This document shows, piece after piece, positions 47,295-58,601 of a stretch of DNA of 64,000 bases. The stretch is from Byssovorax sp. (GTDB lineage Bacteria; Myxococcota_A; Polyangia; Polyangiales; Polyangiaceae). The DNA lies in assembly GCA_025362495.1 (NCBI GenBank), contig JANYGI010000218.1, positions 45,120-109,119 of the forward strand, written 5' to 3'. Made by a program: the position numbers and the translations under genes. The first letter of the stretch is position 1. Every line of letters starts with the position of its first letter. The notes beneath the pieces are model-generated. The model ran no database searches. It was not told where the DNA came from and saw only the letters and a list, made by a program, of their open reading frames with translations.

Positions 47295-50200
47295 TCAGGC
47301 AGGCACGAAGGCGCTGCCCGTCCACTTCAGCTCGACGGGCTTGCCAGAGATCGGGAGCTCGATCTCGGTCGTGACCAGGCCGGGCGGCTGGCCGGCGGCG
47401 CCGGGGAGGAGCACGTCGACGCGGACCTTTGTGCCGCGCGCGGGCAGGAGATCGGCGGGGCGGCGCAGCCGTAGCACAGCGTCACCATCGTTGACGCCGC
47501 CGCGATCGAAGCGGAGCGCGTAGAGGCCCACGCCCTCGGCGGCGACCTCGGGGCCGCGCTCTTCGCGGGCCTCGCGCGGGCCGCGGAAGAGCGTCGTGGT
47601 GAGAGGCGAGGCGCCGGCGGGGGCGCGGACGAGCACCACGATGGCGCCCGCGGGATAGGGCAGCTCGAGCGCGGCGCGGAGGAGGCGATCGGCGTCGGCG
47701 GGCGCGACGCCGGGGCGGGCGCGGGCCTCGGCGAGGAGATCGATCGCCAGGCGACCGGCGAGCTCGCCGAGGCGGCCGTCGCCCGCGCGCCCCCCGGTCT
47801 GCGCGACGCGGGCGAGCATGCGCTGCGCGATGTCGAGGCGGCCCGCGCCGGCGTGCGCGAGCGCGAGGCGGAGGATGGCCGAGGGATCGTCGGGGACCAG
47901 CTCTTCGAGCACGGTGTACGCGCGCGTGGCGTCGTCGAACCAGCCCTCGTTGCGCAGGCGATCGCCGAGGAACGCGCGGGCCCACGGGTCCTCCGGGGCG
48001 CGCTCGGCCAGCTCGCCGAAGGCGCGGCGCGACTCGTCCTCGTCGCCGATGCGACGGAGCGCGGACGCGCCGTCGGCGAGCAGGCTCGCGTCCGCGAAGG
48101 GATCGCGGCGGAAGCGGCGGACCTCTTCGGCGAGCTCTTGCTTCATGCCGAGCGACTCGAGCACCGCGACGAGGCGGCGGCGCAGGCGCGCGTCGTGCGG
48201 CGCGATCGAGAGGAAGCGGCGGACGACCGCGAGGCGACCCTTGTCGCCGTCGGCGGCGTTGTACTGCTTCTTGAATGTGCCCGCGGGGTAGCGCTCGTCA
48301 CCGATCAGCGCGAGCTGGATGCGGTGGAGCTCGTCGGGGCTCCTGGCGCGGCGGACGGCCTCGCGGCGGAGCAGCGCCGCGGCGTCGGCGTCGCCCGCGA
48401 GCTCGAGGGCGCGGGCGACGCCGATGCGCCACATGCCGTCGTCGTTGAAGAGCAGCACCAGCTCGAGCAGGGCGCGGCGATCGGTCCACGTCGGCAGCTC
48501 GCAGCTCTGCTTGGCGTCGAGGTACACGTTCGCGGGCTGGCCGCGGTCGAGGCGCTCGCGCCAGACGCCGCGGCGGAGCGGGAGCGGCAGGGTCGAGGTG
48601 GGCGAGCACTTGCGGCCGCGCAGCGTCGAGCGCGGCGGCGGCAGCGTCATCTGCTGGTGGACCTCGACCTTGACTTTGAGGCCGCTGGCGGGGAACACGA
48701 GGCCTTCGACGACGACCTCGACGCAGCGATCGAGAGCGTCGTCGTCGGCGCCCGCGCCGCCGCGGACCTTGACGCCGGCCGCGTGGCCGTCACCGTCGAG
48801 CGTGAGCGCGACGTCGAGGTTGCCGCCGAGCTCGGGGCGGAGCGCCGCGCGCGAGTCGCGGCAGGCGCGCACCGCGGAGCCGGCGTCGTCGACCACGCGG
48901 CGCGCGGCCGCGGCGACGGCGGCCTTGAAGGTGTCTTCCTTGTCGTCGCTGTCGTCGATCTCGGTCTCGTGGACGACGTTGGCGAGGGCGCCGAACGTGC
49001 CCTTCGGCGTGGCGAACGCGGCCGAGAAGCTGGCCTCGCCGAAGGCCGCGAGATCGAGGATGCGGGTGTCGAGCGAGGTGGGGACGTAGCCGTCAGAGGA
49101 GCCGACGAGCCACCCCGTCCACGGTGTCAACACCCCGGTACGAAGGGCAACATCGGTAGCCGCCTCGCGACCTCGTCCACGGAGGGCGATCTCCTCGACG
49201 CGGGCGGAGGCCCAGCGTCGCTGCACGTCGGCCGGGTTGACGGAGGCCTCGGCGATGAGCGAGCGCTTCTCTTCGTGGGCGCCCTTGTCGTCGCGCCAGC
49301 GGAGCGTGATCTCCTTCGGCAGGGCGCCGCGGACGCGGCCGACGGCGGTGACCGTGTCGCCGGCGACGATGGCGCGCGGGCCGCGCGGGTAGATGCGCTC
49401 GACCTCGGGCCCGAAGTCGATCTCGACCCCGGCGACGGTGGGCTGGAGCGCGTCGGCGATGAGCGCGATGGCGGTGCGCGCGGCGTCGCTTTCGTCGGCG
49501 ATCTCGAGGAGCGGGCCCGAGCCGCGCACGAGGCCCGCGAGGGCGAAGCGGTTGACGAGCGGCCCGACGGCGACGGCGCCGAGGCGAGGCGCTCCGCCGG
49601 GGCGACGCGCGAGGCGCGCCTGGATGAGGTCGATCGTGGCGTCGCCCATCGTGGGCCAGCCGTCGCCGATGTAGATCACCATCGCCGCGGGGGCGTCCTT
49701 CGGGAGCGCGTCGGCGCCGGCTTCGAGGGCGCGGCCGAGGTCGCTGGCGCCGCCCGGAGAGAGCGTGTCGAGGCCCGCGGAGACGGCCTTGCGGCGGGCG
49801 GCGTCGACCGGGCCCATCGCGGCGGGGCCGACGGCGTGGACCGTCTGATCGGCCGCGAGCACGATGGCGTGATCCTTCGCGCCGAGGCCCTGCATCACGG
49901 CCTCGACGAGGGCGCGCTCGGCCTCGAGCAGCGCGGGCTCGATGCTGGCGGAGACGTCGACGACGAGCGCCAGCGTGACGCCCTCACCGCGGGCTTCGGG
50001 CGGCGACTCGGTGCGTACGATGACCGAGCCGCCGGCGTCGTCCTCGCCGGTCGGGGGCGCGGAGTAAATGCGCGCGGGCGATTTCCAGGGCTCGATCTCG
50101 ACGTCGACGACGAGGTCGGCCGAGGGGCGAAAGTCGGGGCGACGGACCTCGATCGCTTGCCCCGTGACGGTGGCGCCGAGGCCCGAGGCCATGGAGATCG

Positions 50201-51464
50201 GGCTCGACGGCGCGGCGTCGACGCGCGCGGAGAACTCGCCGACGAGGGGCGGCGTCGCGTCGGAGACCATCGGGTAGCGGTACTGCACGATCAGGTTCGG
50301 CCCCTGGCCCTTGAGGCGCGGCGAGAGCCATTCGACGTAGTCGACGACGAGCGTGACCGTGGCGCCCGCGGCGATGGACGGGACCGTGGCGCGGACCCAG
50401 CCTTCACCGGCCCACTCGAGCACCTCGGACGTGCCGAACGCGGCCACCTGCTTGCGCGCGGCGAGCGAGATCCGGCCTTCGTTCGTCGACTCGCCGCGCA
50501 CCGTCGCGAAGCGCGAGATGATCGCGCCGGGCGGGATCGCCATGCGGTAGTCGCCGACGACGGTGTCGCTGCCGGCGTTGAAGAATGTGGTGCGGGTCTC
50601 GGTCTCGGCCACCTCGCGGGTGATCTTGGCGCGGACGTCGTGCGAGCGGATCGTCAGCGGCGATCCGGCGGCGTCGGCGCCCGCGGTGGCCGCGGGGCTC
50701 CCGCTCACGGGGCGGCCCCAGAGCTCGCCCACGGCGCGACGAGGCGCTCCGCGCGCGGCCCACGGCGTGGCCATCCCGAACGTCCAGTCGTCGTAGCCAC
50801 GCTCCGGAGCGATGGTGACCTTGTCGCCCGTGATCGAGGCCGTCTCGCCGGCGCGCACCGTCTGCTCGGCGCCGGCGGCGCGCATGGTGAGCTCGGCCGT
50901 CGCGGCGTAGACCTTGGCGGGCTTGCCCTCGAGGCGCTCGACGCCCGCGTTGGCGTCGCTGATGATCGCCGTGGCCGCCCCGAGCTCGATCTCGGTGCGG
51001 GCGGAGGCGGCGCCCTGGATGAAGACGCGCCCCTTCTCGACCGAGAGGCCCTTCGGCCCGAGCGTGAGGCGGGTGCTGCGATCGATCACGAAGGCGGTGC
51101 CGTCGTCGAGGCGGAGGCGCCCGCGGCCGTCGGCGTCGGTCTCGACGACGTCGCCCACGGCGAGGCGGCGGATCTTGCGGACGTCGACGCCCGAGGCCGA
51201 GACGCCGGCGTGCACGGCCTGGAGATCGGCGACGGTGGGCACGAGCGGGCGCCCGAGGGCCGCCGGCCGCTCGTGCCGTAGAAGCAACACAGTTGCAATG
51301 ACGACCAGGAGCGACGCCACCACCGCGAAGACCACGGGGGACCGCGGCGAGCCGGCGGGGGGCGATCCGCCGCCGCCGAAGTACGTGGGCTCGCCCGGGC
51401 CCCACTCGGCGACGTCGAGGCGGTCGCCGCGGATCACGATCACCTTCATCTGCTGTCCGCTCAC
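47295..51464 (-). CDS. giant membrane-anchored VIT/VWA protein with FecR-like and TPR regions
   Basis: A 1389-residue protein. It starts at GTG 51464, overlapping the upstream stop (GTGA) and preceded by GGGAGG; ATG 51449 is an alternative. A single transmembrane helix lies at about 42-62, then a FecR-like beta domain (GRGRLRLDDGTAFVIDRSTR). A VIT domain follows (VRAKITREVAETETRTTFFN; DYVEWLSP), and a VWA domain with an intact MIDAS motif DVSAS and IGDGWPTMGD. The last 500 residues are TPR-like, ending in a beta domain. VIT/VWA proteins often form metal-dependent adhesive or chaperone-like assemblies. Its role is unknown; it is a diverged paralogue of the adjacent lipoprotein. Confidence 0.88.
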   Translation of the reverse strand: MSGQQMKVIVIRGDRLDVAEWGPGEPTYFGGGGSPPAGSPRSPVVFAVVASLLVVIATVLLLRHERPAALGRPLVPTVADLQAVHAGVSASGVDVRKIRRLAVGDVVETDADGRGRLRLDDGTAFVIDRSTRLTLGPKGLSVEKGRVFIQGAASARTEIELGAATAIISDANAGVERLEGKPAKVYAATAELTMRAAGAEQTVRAGETASITGDKVTIAPERGYDDWTFGMATPWAARGAPRRAVGELWGRPVSGSPAATAGADAAGSPLTIRSHDVRAKITREVAETETRTTFFNAGSDTVVGDYRMAIPPGAIISRFATVRGESTNEGRISLAARKQVAAFGTSEVLEWAGEGWVRATVPSIAAGATVTLVVDYVEWLSPRLKGQGPNLIVQYRYPMVSDATPPLVGEFSARVDAAPSSPISMASGLGATVTGQAIEVRRPDFRPSADLVVDVEIEPWKSPARIYSAPPTGEDDAGGSVIVRTESPPEARGEGVTLALVVDVSASIEPALLEAERALVEAVMQGLGAKDHAIVLAADQTVHAVGPAAMGPVDAARRKAVSAGLDTLSPGGASDLGRALEAGADALPKDAPAAMVIYIGDGWPTMGDATIDLIQARLARRPGGAPRLGAVAVGPLVNRFALAGLVRGSGPLLEIADESDAARTAIALIADALQPTVAGVEIDFGPEVERIYPRGPRAIVAGDTVTAVGRVRGALPKEITLRWRDDKGAHEEKRSLIAEASVNPADVQRRWASARVEEIALRGRGREAATDVALRTGVLTPWTGWLVGSSDGYVPTSLDTRILDLAAFGEASFSAAFATPKGTFGALANVVHETEIDDSDDKEDTFKAAVAAAARRVVDDAGSAVRACRDSRAALRPELGGNLDVALTLDGDGHAAGVKVRGGAGADDDALDRCVEVVVEGLVFPASGLKVKVEVHQQMTLPPPRSTLRGRKCSPTSTLPLPLRRGVWRERLDRGQPANVYLDAKQSCELPTWTDRRALLELVLLFNDDGMWRIGVARALELAGDADAAALLRREAVRRARSPDELHRIQLALIGDERYPAGTFKKQYNAADGDKGRLAVVRRFLSIAPHDARLRRRLVAVLESLGMKQELAEEVRRFRRDPFADASLLADGASALRRIGDEDESRRAFGELAERAPEDPWARAFLGDRLRNEGWFDDATRAYTVLEELVPDDPSAILRLALAHAGAGRLDIAQRMLARVAQTGGRAGDGRLGELAGRLAIDLLAEARARPGVAPADADRLLRAALELPYPAGAIVVLVRAPAGASPLTTTLFRGPREAREERGPEVAAEGVGLYALRFDRGGVNDGDAVLRLRRPADLLPARGTKVRVDVLLPGAAGQPPGLVTTEIELPISGKPVELKWTGSAFVPA

Positions 51465-54400
51465 GGCTTCACCTCCCGCACCTCGCCGCCCGCCAGAGAG
51501 AACCGGAGCGTGGGCGCCCCGTCGCGCGAGAACCTCACCGGGACCTTCACGATCTTCTCTCCTTCGCCGCCTTCGTCGAACACCACCGTGAGCGTCGCGG
51601 TCGCGCCGAGGCGCGCCGCGTGCTCGACATCGTCCGGCTCGAGGCGGACCTCGACGAACGCGCCCTCGCGCTTCGGGACCAGGACCTCGGCGACGCCGAG
51701 CGTGACGTCGCCCTCGGGCGCCGGCATCGGCGAGCCGAGCGCGTTGCTCCACAGCGTCGGGTGGAGCTCCGGGTGCGCCCATGTGAGCGCGACGCGCGTG
51801 CCGCGCAGCGCGGCGTTGCTGCTGTGCTCCGACGCCAATACGCGGGCGAGGCGCGCCCCGAGCGCCGCGGCCTCGTCCTTGTGGCCGGCCTCGATCGCGG
51901 CGAGGCGGCCCCACGCGAGGTACGTCGCCGCGAAGGCCCGCGCCGTGCGAGCAGGGCTCTGCTCGGTGTCGGGGGCGCCGACCGCGCCGCCCTTCTCGGT
52001 CCACTTCACGGCCTCCTCGAGCTTGCCGAGGCCCTCCGCCGCGGCCGCCAGCAGGAGCGGCACGCCGGCGTCGTCGGGCGCGAGGCGCGCGAGCGTCTCG
52101 TACTGGCGGGCCGCGTCGGCGTAGAGCCCGTGGGCGCGGAGGAGATCGCCGAGGCGGCGCCGCGCGATGGGATCGTCGGGCGCGAACTCGACGATCTCGC
52201 CGAAGGCCCGCCGCGCCTCGAGCTCGCCTTCGGCCTTCAGATCCGGCGTCGCCGCGCGCGCGCCGAGCCGCAGGTAGAGCTCGCCCACCGCGGTGCGGAC
52301 GCGCGCGTCGGCGTCGGGTCGCGCGCGGAGCGTCTTCGCCAGGCCGCGCGCGCCGTCGTCGTCGGCGGCGTCCTCGAGCGCGTCGAGGAGCCGGAGCGCG
52401 AGGGTGAAATCGTCGGGCCACTCGAGCGCGAGGGCGCGGAGCTTGGCCGCGCGATCGGCAGGCGATTTCGCGTCTTTCAGGAGCTTGGCGAGGATGCCCG
52501 GATCGATGACCTTGAGCCCGAGCGCGTCGTGGAGCGCGCGGGCCTCGGCGGGCGTCTTCACGCGGGCGACGATGCTGCGGTAGAGCGGATCGGCCGCGCC
52601 GAAGTCGGCGAACATCGTCCGCCAGAGCGCGACCTTGCCAGGGATGCCGGGCATCGAGTCGAGCAGCAGCGCCAGCAGCTTGCTGCGCTCGCGCCACGTC
52701 GGCGCCTCGCACGCGCCGAGCGCTCGGCGGTACACCGCGGCCACGCCGGGCGCATTGCCGACGACGCGCCCGAGCCGCTCTTGCCAGAGCTGCACCTTCT
52801 CTTCGAAGGGCACGAACGCGGCCGCGCCACAGCGGATCGCGAAGTGCGGGACCTCGCTCACGTCGACGATCACCCGCTGCCGGAAGGCCGTCGTGGGGCC
52901 GACCGCCGCGCCCGACTTGTCGACTTCCTGGGCGTCGACCTTCGCGCGGTGGCTGCCGCCGAGGCGACCCACCGCGCCGGAGCCGAAGCCCGGCGCGGGA
53001 TCCGCGTTCCAGTCGAGCGCGCCGTCGACGCCGGGGAGATCGTTCTTGCCGCCGACGTCGCCCGCGATCCAGCCGTCGCGATCCTTGCCGTCGAAGCGGC
53101 CCTCGGTGTCCAGCGTCTGCGGTCGCCCCGTCGGCTCGGGCTTCTTCGCCGGGCCATCGGAGATCCGCATCGGCGCCCTTTCCTTCGCGCCTTCGAGCGC
53201 GCTGCGCAGGGCGAGACCCGCGGTCGCCGTCGCCGCGGGCGGCGCGCCCGGCGCGATCAGCGCGACGGAGGGCGCGGCGATGGCCTGCACCGGAGGAGGC
53301 GGCGGCGCCGACGCAGCGACGGCGATCGGAGCGGCAGCAACAGCCGATCTCAACGCGCCGAAGAACGGCGGCGACTCCGCGTTGTCGCGCGGCCCCTGGA
53401 CGCCGTAGCGGTTGCCGGTCGCGCGGGTGTTGGGGTTGCCCATCGAGCCCTCTTCGCCCTTGGCGCGCGTCCCCGTCCCGCCCTCTTTGTTGTCCGCCGA
53501 GTTGTCGGGGGCCTGCTCGACCGGCTTTTCGTCTTCCTCGCGCTCGCGGTCCGCGGCCGTGGGCGCGCGGTACTTCGAGGGCTGGCGCGTCCAGTGCTCG
53601 CGCTGCGCAGCGCGCGCCTGGGCCAGCTCGCTCAGCTCTTCGGGGCTCATCTCGCGGCGCGTCGGCACGTAGAGCGACGTGAACGGTGTGATGATCCCGT
53701 GCCGCGATCCGAGGTCGACCATCGCCGCGCGTCCGGTGCCTTCGTCCATCATCTGCGCGAGGCGCCCCTCGGCCCAGCGGCGCCGCAGATCGCCGCGATC
53801 GTCGACGCCGAGGATCGTCAGCGGCAGCTTCGACGTGCCGCCCGCGCCGTCGATCGTCAGCGTCGTCGGGCGCCCCTGCCCGGTGAGACGACCGATCACG
53901 AGGAAGCTCTCGCCCTCGACGATCGCCCCGAGATCTCGGGGAAACACCCGCTCCACCGACGGCCCGAGATCGATCGTGGCGCCGAGGAGCGCGGGCCGAT
54001 CCGCCGACTCGAGCAGGCGCAGCGCGGCGCGCGCCGCGGCGTTGGCGTCGCCGATCCGCTCGGCGAACGCGCCGCGGGCGAGGCCCTTGAGCATCGCCAT
54101 GTCGGCGTCGTCGCCGACGCCGAGCCCGAAGATCCGCACCGGGTGCGGCAGCTTGGCGAGGCGCGCCTTCACGTCGACGAGGGCGAGCTCGCCGACCGTG
54201 GGCGACGCGTCGCCGATGTAGACGATCGCGCTGCGCCGCGCCGGATCCAGCGCCGCGGCCGCGTCCGCGAGCATCGCGCCGAGATCGGTCGCGCCCCCGC
54301 GCTCCACCGCCGCGAGCCGCGTGAGCACGTCGCGTCGAGCCGCCTCGGTGAGCGCTGCGGGCTTCGCCACGCCCGGGAGGATCGGCCGGAGACCGGCGTC

Positions 54401-55978
54401 GCCGGCCCACACGACGACGCGATCGCCTTCGCCGACGTGCGCGAGCAGCGCCGTCGTCGCGGCCCGGGCGATCGCCAGCGAGGCGCGATCGGTGGCCGCC
54501 GACGTGTCGACGATGATCGCGAGATCGAGGCCGCCGGGCTGCGCGGGGATCGCCGCGCCGCGCACCGGCACCAGCAGATACGCCGCCTCGTCGCGGGCGC
54601 GCTTCAGCGCCTCGGGGCGCTCGGCGGGGAACAGCGTCTCGACGTCGACCGAGTGCGGCGCGGTGTACGCGCGGAGCTCTTTCGGCCCGTCGTCGAAGAG
54701 CTCGACCGCGAGATCGGCGCGGGGCACGAGGTCGTGCTCGCGGACGATCAGCGAGTCGCCCTCGCGCGTGCCGGCCATCCCGCAGCGCACGTCCTTCGCC
54801 CCGGCGCGCGAGAGATCGATCGTCGCCGAGAGCTCCTCGATGTGCGGCAGCGAGGCCTCGGCCCCCTCGGCGGCCATCGGGTACACGTAGAGCCTACGCT
54901 CCGATTTCGCGCCGCTGCGGCCGAGCCACTCGGCGTAGCGCACCACCACGCGGCGCGTCTCGCCGGGCCCGATCGGGTAGAGGCGCGCGCGGTACACGCC
55001 GGGCGCGTCCCACTCGAGCAGCGCGGGATCCTCGGTGGATCCAGCGTAAACGTTCGACTGGTACTGCGCGGCGGCGGCGGCCTTCTCCTTCACGCGACCC
55101 CAGACGACGACGCCGTCGCGATCGACCCCGAAGCGATGGAGGCTCGCCCCGTCGGGGGTGCGGAAGCGGTACACGCCCTCGACGACCTCGCTGCTCGGGT
55201 TGAAGAAGAGCTCGTCGACCTCGGTGATCGCGAAGTCTTGCTCGACCGAGACCTTCACATCCAGCCTCTGAATCGCCAGCGGAAAGCGCGGCGCGCCCTG
55301 CTCGCCCGCGCCGCGCGCGCCGACGGTACCGACGCCGTACGGCGAGGGCTCGGCGGCGCGATCGGTGGTCGCGAGGCCGCCCGTCCAGTCGTCCCAGGTC
55401 AGCGCGGGCGCGGCCGTTCCCCGGGCGTCGGCCCCCTTGCCCGACACTACGAGGCGCTCGCCCGCGGCGGCGCGCGCGGTGCCGTCGGTGCGCACTTCAC
55501 CGGCCAAAACATAGGCTTCCGTCGTCCCCTTCGCGGCGCTGACGTCGAGGCTCGCGCGCACGTGAGCCAGGTGGAGCGGGCCGTTCGGCGTCGTCAGCTC
55601 GGCGGTGAGGCCCGCGGGCGTGTCGACGAAGAGGCGCCCCTCGGCGACGTCGATCCCGTCGGATCGAAGGGTGATCTGCGCGGGCCCGTGCACGAGCAGC
55701 GTCGCGCCGCCATCGCGCCGCAGCCACGCCAGGCCCTCGGGGGCGACGGTTACCGCCTCGCCGTCGACGAGGCGCTCGCGCGGGTACGGAGCGCGCTCCG
55801 CCTCGCCGGGCGGCGCGACCATCACGCCGCGGCGTACGGTGCGGAGCTCGGCCCAGGTCTGCGACCGGGGGAGCACCGGCCGCTCGGCGGCGCCGGTGCA
55901 CGAGAGCGAAGGAGCGATGACGGACGAGAGCGCGAGCACGGCGAACGCCGCCTGCGCGCGGGCGCTGGACGAAGGCAT
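51461..55978 (-). CDS. giant VIT/VWA lipoprotein with TPR-like C-terminus
   Basis: A 1505-residue predicted lipoprotein (lipobox SLSC, Cys27). Order: FecR-like region (AWLRRDGGATLLVHGPAQIT), VIT domain at about 235-380 (VKVSVEQDFAITEVDELFFN, GVYRARLYPIGPGETRRVVVR), VWA domain from about 460 with a degenerate MIDAS (DTSAA in place of DxSxS) and VYIGDASPTVGE, a Pro/Asp/Gly-rich linker at about 800-1010, then TPR-like helices to a final beta domain. Its stop overlaps the GTG of the next gene, so the two are made together. One partner sits in a membrane as a lipoprotein and the other through a helix, which suggests a two-part envelope complex (inference). Confidence 0.88.
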   Translation of the reverse strand: MPSSSARAQAAFAVLALSSVIAPSLSCTGAAERPVLPRSQTWAELRTVRRGVMVAPPGEAERAPYPRERLVDGEAVTVAPEGLAWLRRDGGATLLVHGPAQITLRSDGIDVAEGRLFVDTPAGLTAELTTPNGPLHLAHVRASLDVSAAKGTTEAYVLAGEVRTDGTARAAAGERLVVSGKGADARGTAAPALTWDDWTGGLATTDRAAEPSPYGVGTVGARGAGEQGAPRFPLAIQRLDVKVSVEQDFAITEVDELFFNPSSEVVEGVYRFRTPDGASLHRFGVDRDGVVVWGRVKEKAAAAAQYQSNVYAGSTEDPALLEWDAPGVYRARLYPIGPGETRRVVVRYAEWLGRSGAKSERRLYVYPMAAEGAEASLPHIEELSATIDLSRAGAKDVRCGMAGTREGDSLIVREHDLVPRADLAVELFDDGPKELRAYTAPHSVDVETLFPAERPEALKRARDEAAYLLVPVRGAAIPAQPGGLDLAIIVDTSAATDRASLAIARAATTALLAHVGEGDRVVVWAGDAGLRPILPGVAKPAALTEAARRDVLTRLAAVERGGATDLGAMLADAAAALDPARRSAIVYIGDASPTVGELALVDVKARLAKLPHPVRIFGLGVGDDADMAMLKGLARGAFAERIGDANAAARAALRLLESADRPALLGATIDLGPSVERVFPRDLGAIVEGESFLVIGRLTGQGRPTTLTIDGAGGTSKLPLTILGVDDRGDLRRRWAEGRLAQMMDEGTGRAAMVDLGSRHGIITPFTSLYVPTRREMSPEELSELAQARAAQREHWTRQPSKYRAPTAADREREEDEKPVEQAPDNSADNKEGGTGTRAKGEEGSMGNPNTRATGNRYGVQGPRDNAESPPFFGALRSAVAAAPIAVAASAPPPPPVQAIAAPSVALIAPGAPPAATATAGLALRSALEGAKERAPMRISDGPAKKPEPTGRPQTLDTEGRFDGKDRDGWIAGDVGGKNDLPGVDGALDWNADPAPGFGSGAVGRLGGSHRAKVDAQEVDKSGAAVGPTTAFRQRVIVDVSEVPHFAIRCGAAAFVPFEEKVQLWQERLGRVVGNAPGVAAVYRRALGACEAPTWRERSKLLALLLDSMPGIPGKVALWRTMFADFGAADPLYRSIVARVKTPAEARALHDALGLKVIDPGILAKLLKDAKSPADRAAKLRALALEWPDDFTLALRLLDALEDAADDDGARGLAKTLRARPDADARVRTAVGELYLRLGARAATPDLKAEGELEARRAFGEIVEFAPDDPIARRRLGDLLRAHGLYADAARQYETLARLAPDDAGVPLLLAAAAEGLGKLEEAVKWTEKGGAVGAPDTEQSPARTARAFAATYLAWGRLAAIEAGHKDEAAALGARLARVLASEHSSNAALRGTRVALTWAHPELHPTLWSNALGSPMPAPEGDVTLGVAEVLVPKREGAFVEVRLEPDDVEHAARLGATATLTVVFDEGGEGEKIVKVPVRFSRDGAPTLRFSLAGGEVREVKP

Positions 55979-56086
55979 GGTCGGGGAAACCTCCGCGGAG
56001 GAGACGCAAGAGGCGGGGGATCGATCTGGCCCCCCGGCGCGAGCACTCTACCAGGACAGCCGCGAGGCCGGGGGGTTCCACGGCAA

Positions 56087-56123
56087 CGCGCCCGGCGCAG
56101 CGGAGGACCGCTGGCCGGGCGCG
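56087..56123. terminator. strong GC-rich hairpin after the OmpA gene
   Basis: CGCGCCCGGC-G-CAGCGG, loop AGGA, CCGCTG-GCCGGGCGCG: a 16-bp stem with one bulged base, 19 bases past the stop of the leftward OmpA-family gene. It probably ends that transcript. No T-run follows. Confidence 0.75.
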
Positions 56124-56141
56124 CGCGCCGCGACGATGACG

Positions 56142-58265
<2,124 letters not shown>

Positions 58266-58601
58266 CAATCCTCTTTCGGGCAGTCCTGGTTCCGACGATC
58301 GCTGCAATTGAACGCTGTGCGGGTAACGTCCAGAGCTTCTCGTGGCCCGCGATCGCTGATGGTCGCCCGGTCGCGTTCCTTTCACAAGGGTCTGGCGCGT
58401 TCCCGCCGCGGATCGTCGCCAACGGTAGGCGCGCCCTCTTCGCGCTGCGGCGGCGTGACCGCGCACCGTCGCCCCATGGCGCTGCTTGACCACACCGGCC
58501 GGGCATGAGACATCGCCCGTGCTCGCGGGTCCGCTTTCCGGAGGCCGACCGCGAAATACCCCTGCCGACGCGCGCTTTACGCGCGGGAAGAAACGACGCC
58601 G
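58266..58601. other. divergent promoter region
   Basis: 336 bases between the OmpA gene (leftward) and the TIGR04551 gene (rightward), so it drives both outer-membrane proteins. I see no gene. A short hairpin-like GCGCGC-TTTA-CGCGCG (58570-58590) lies just before the rightward start and might affect its translation. No confident promoter boxes. Confidence 0.5.
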
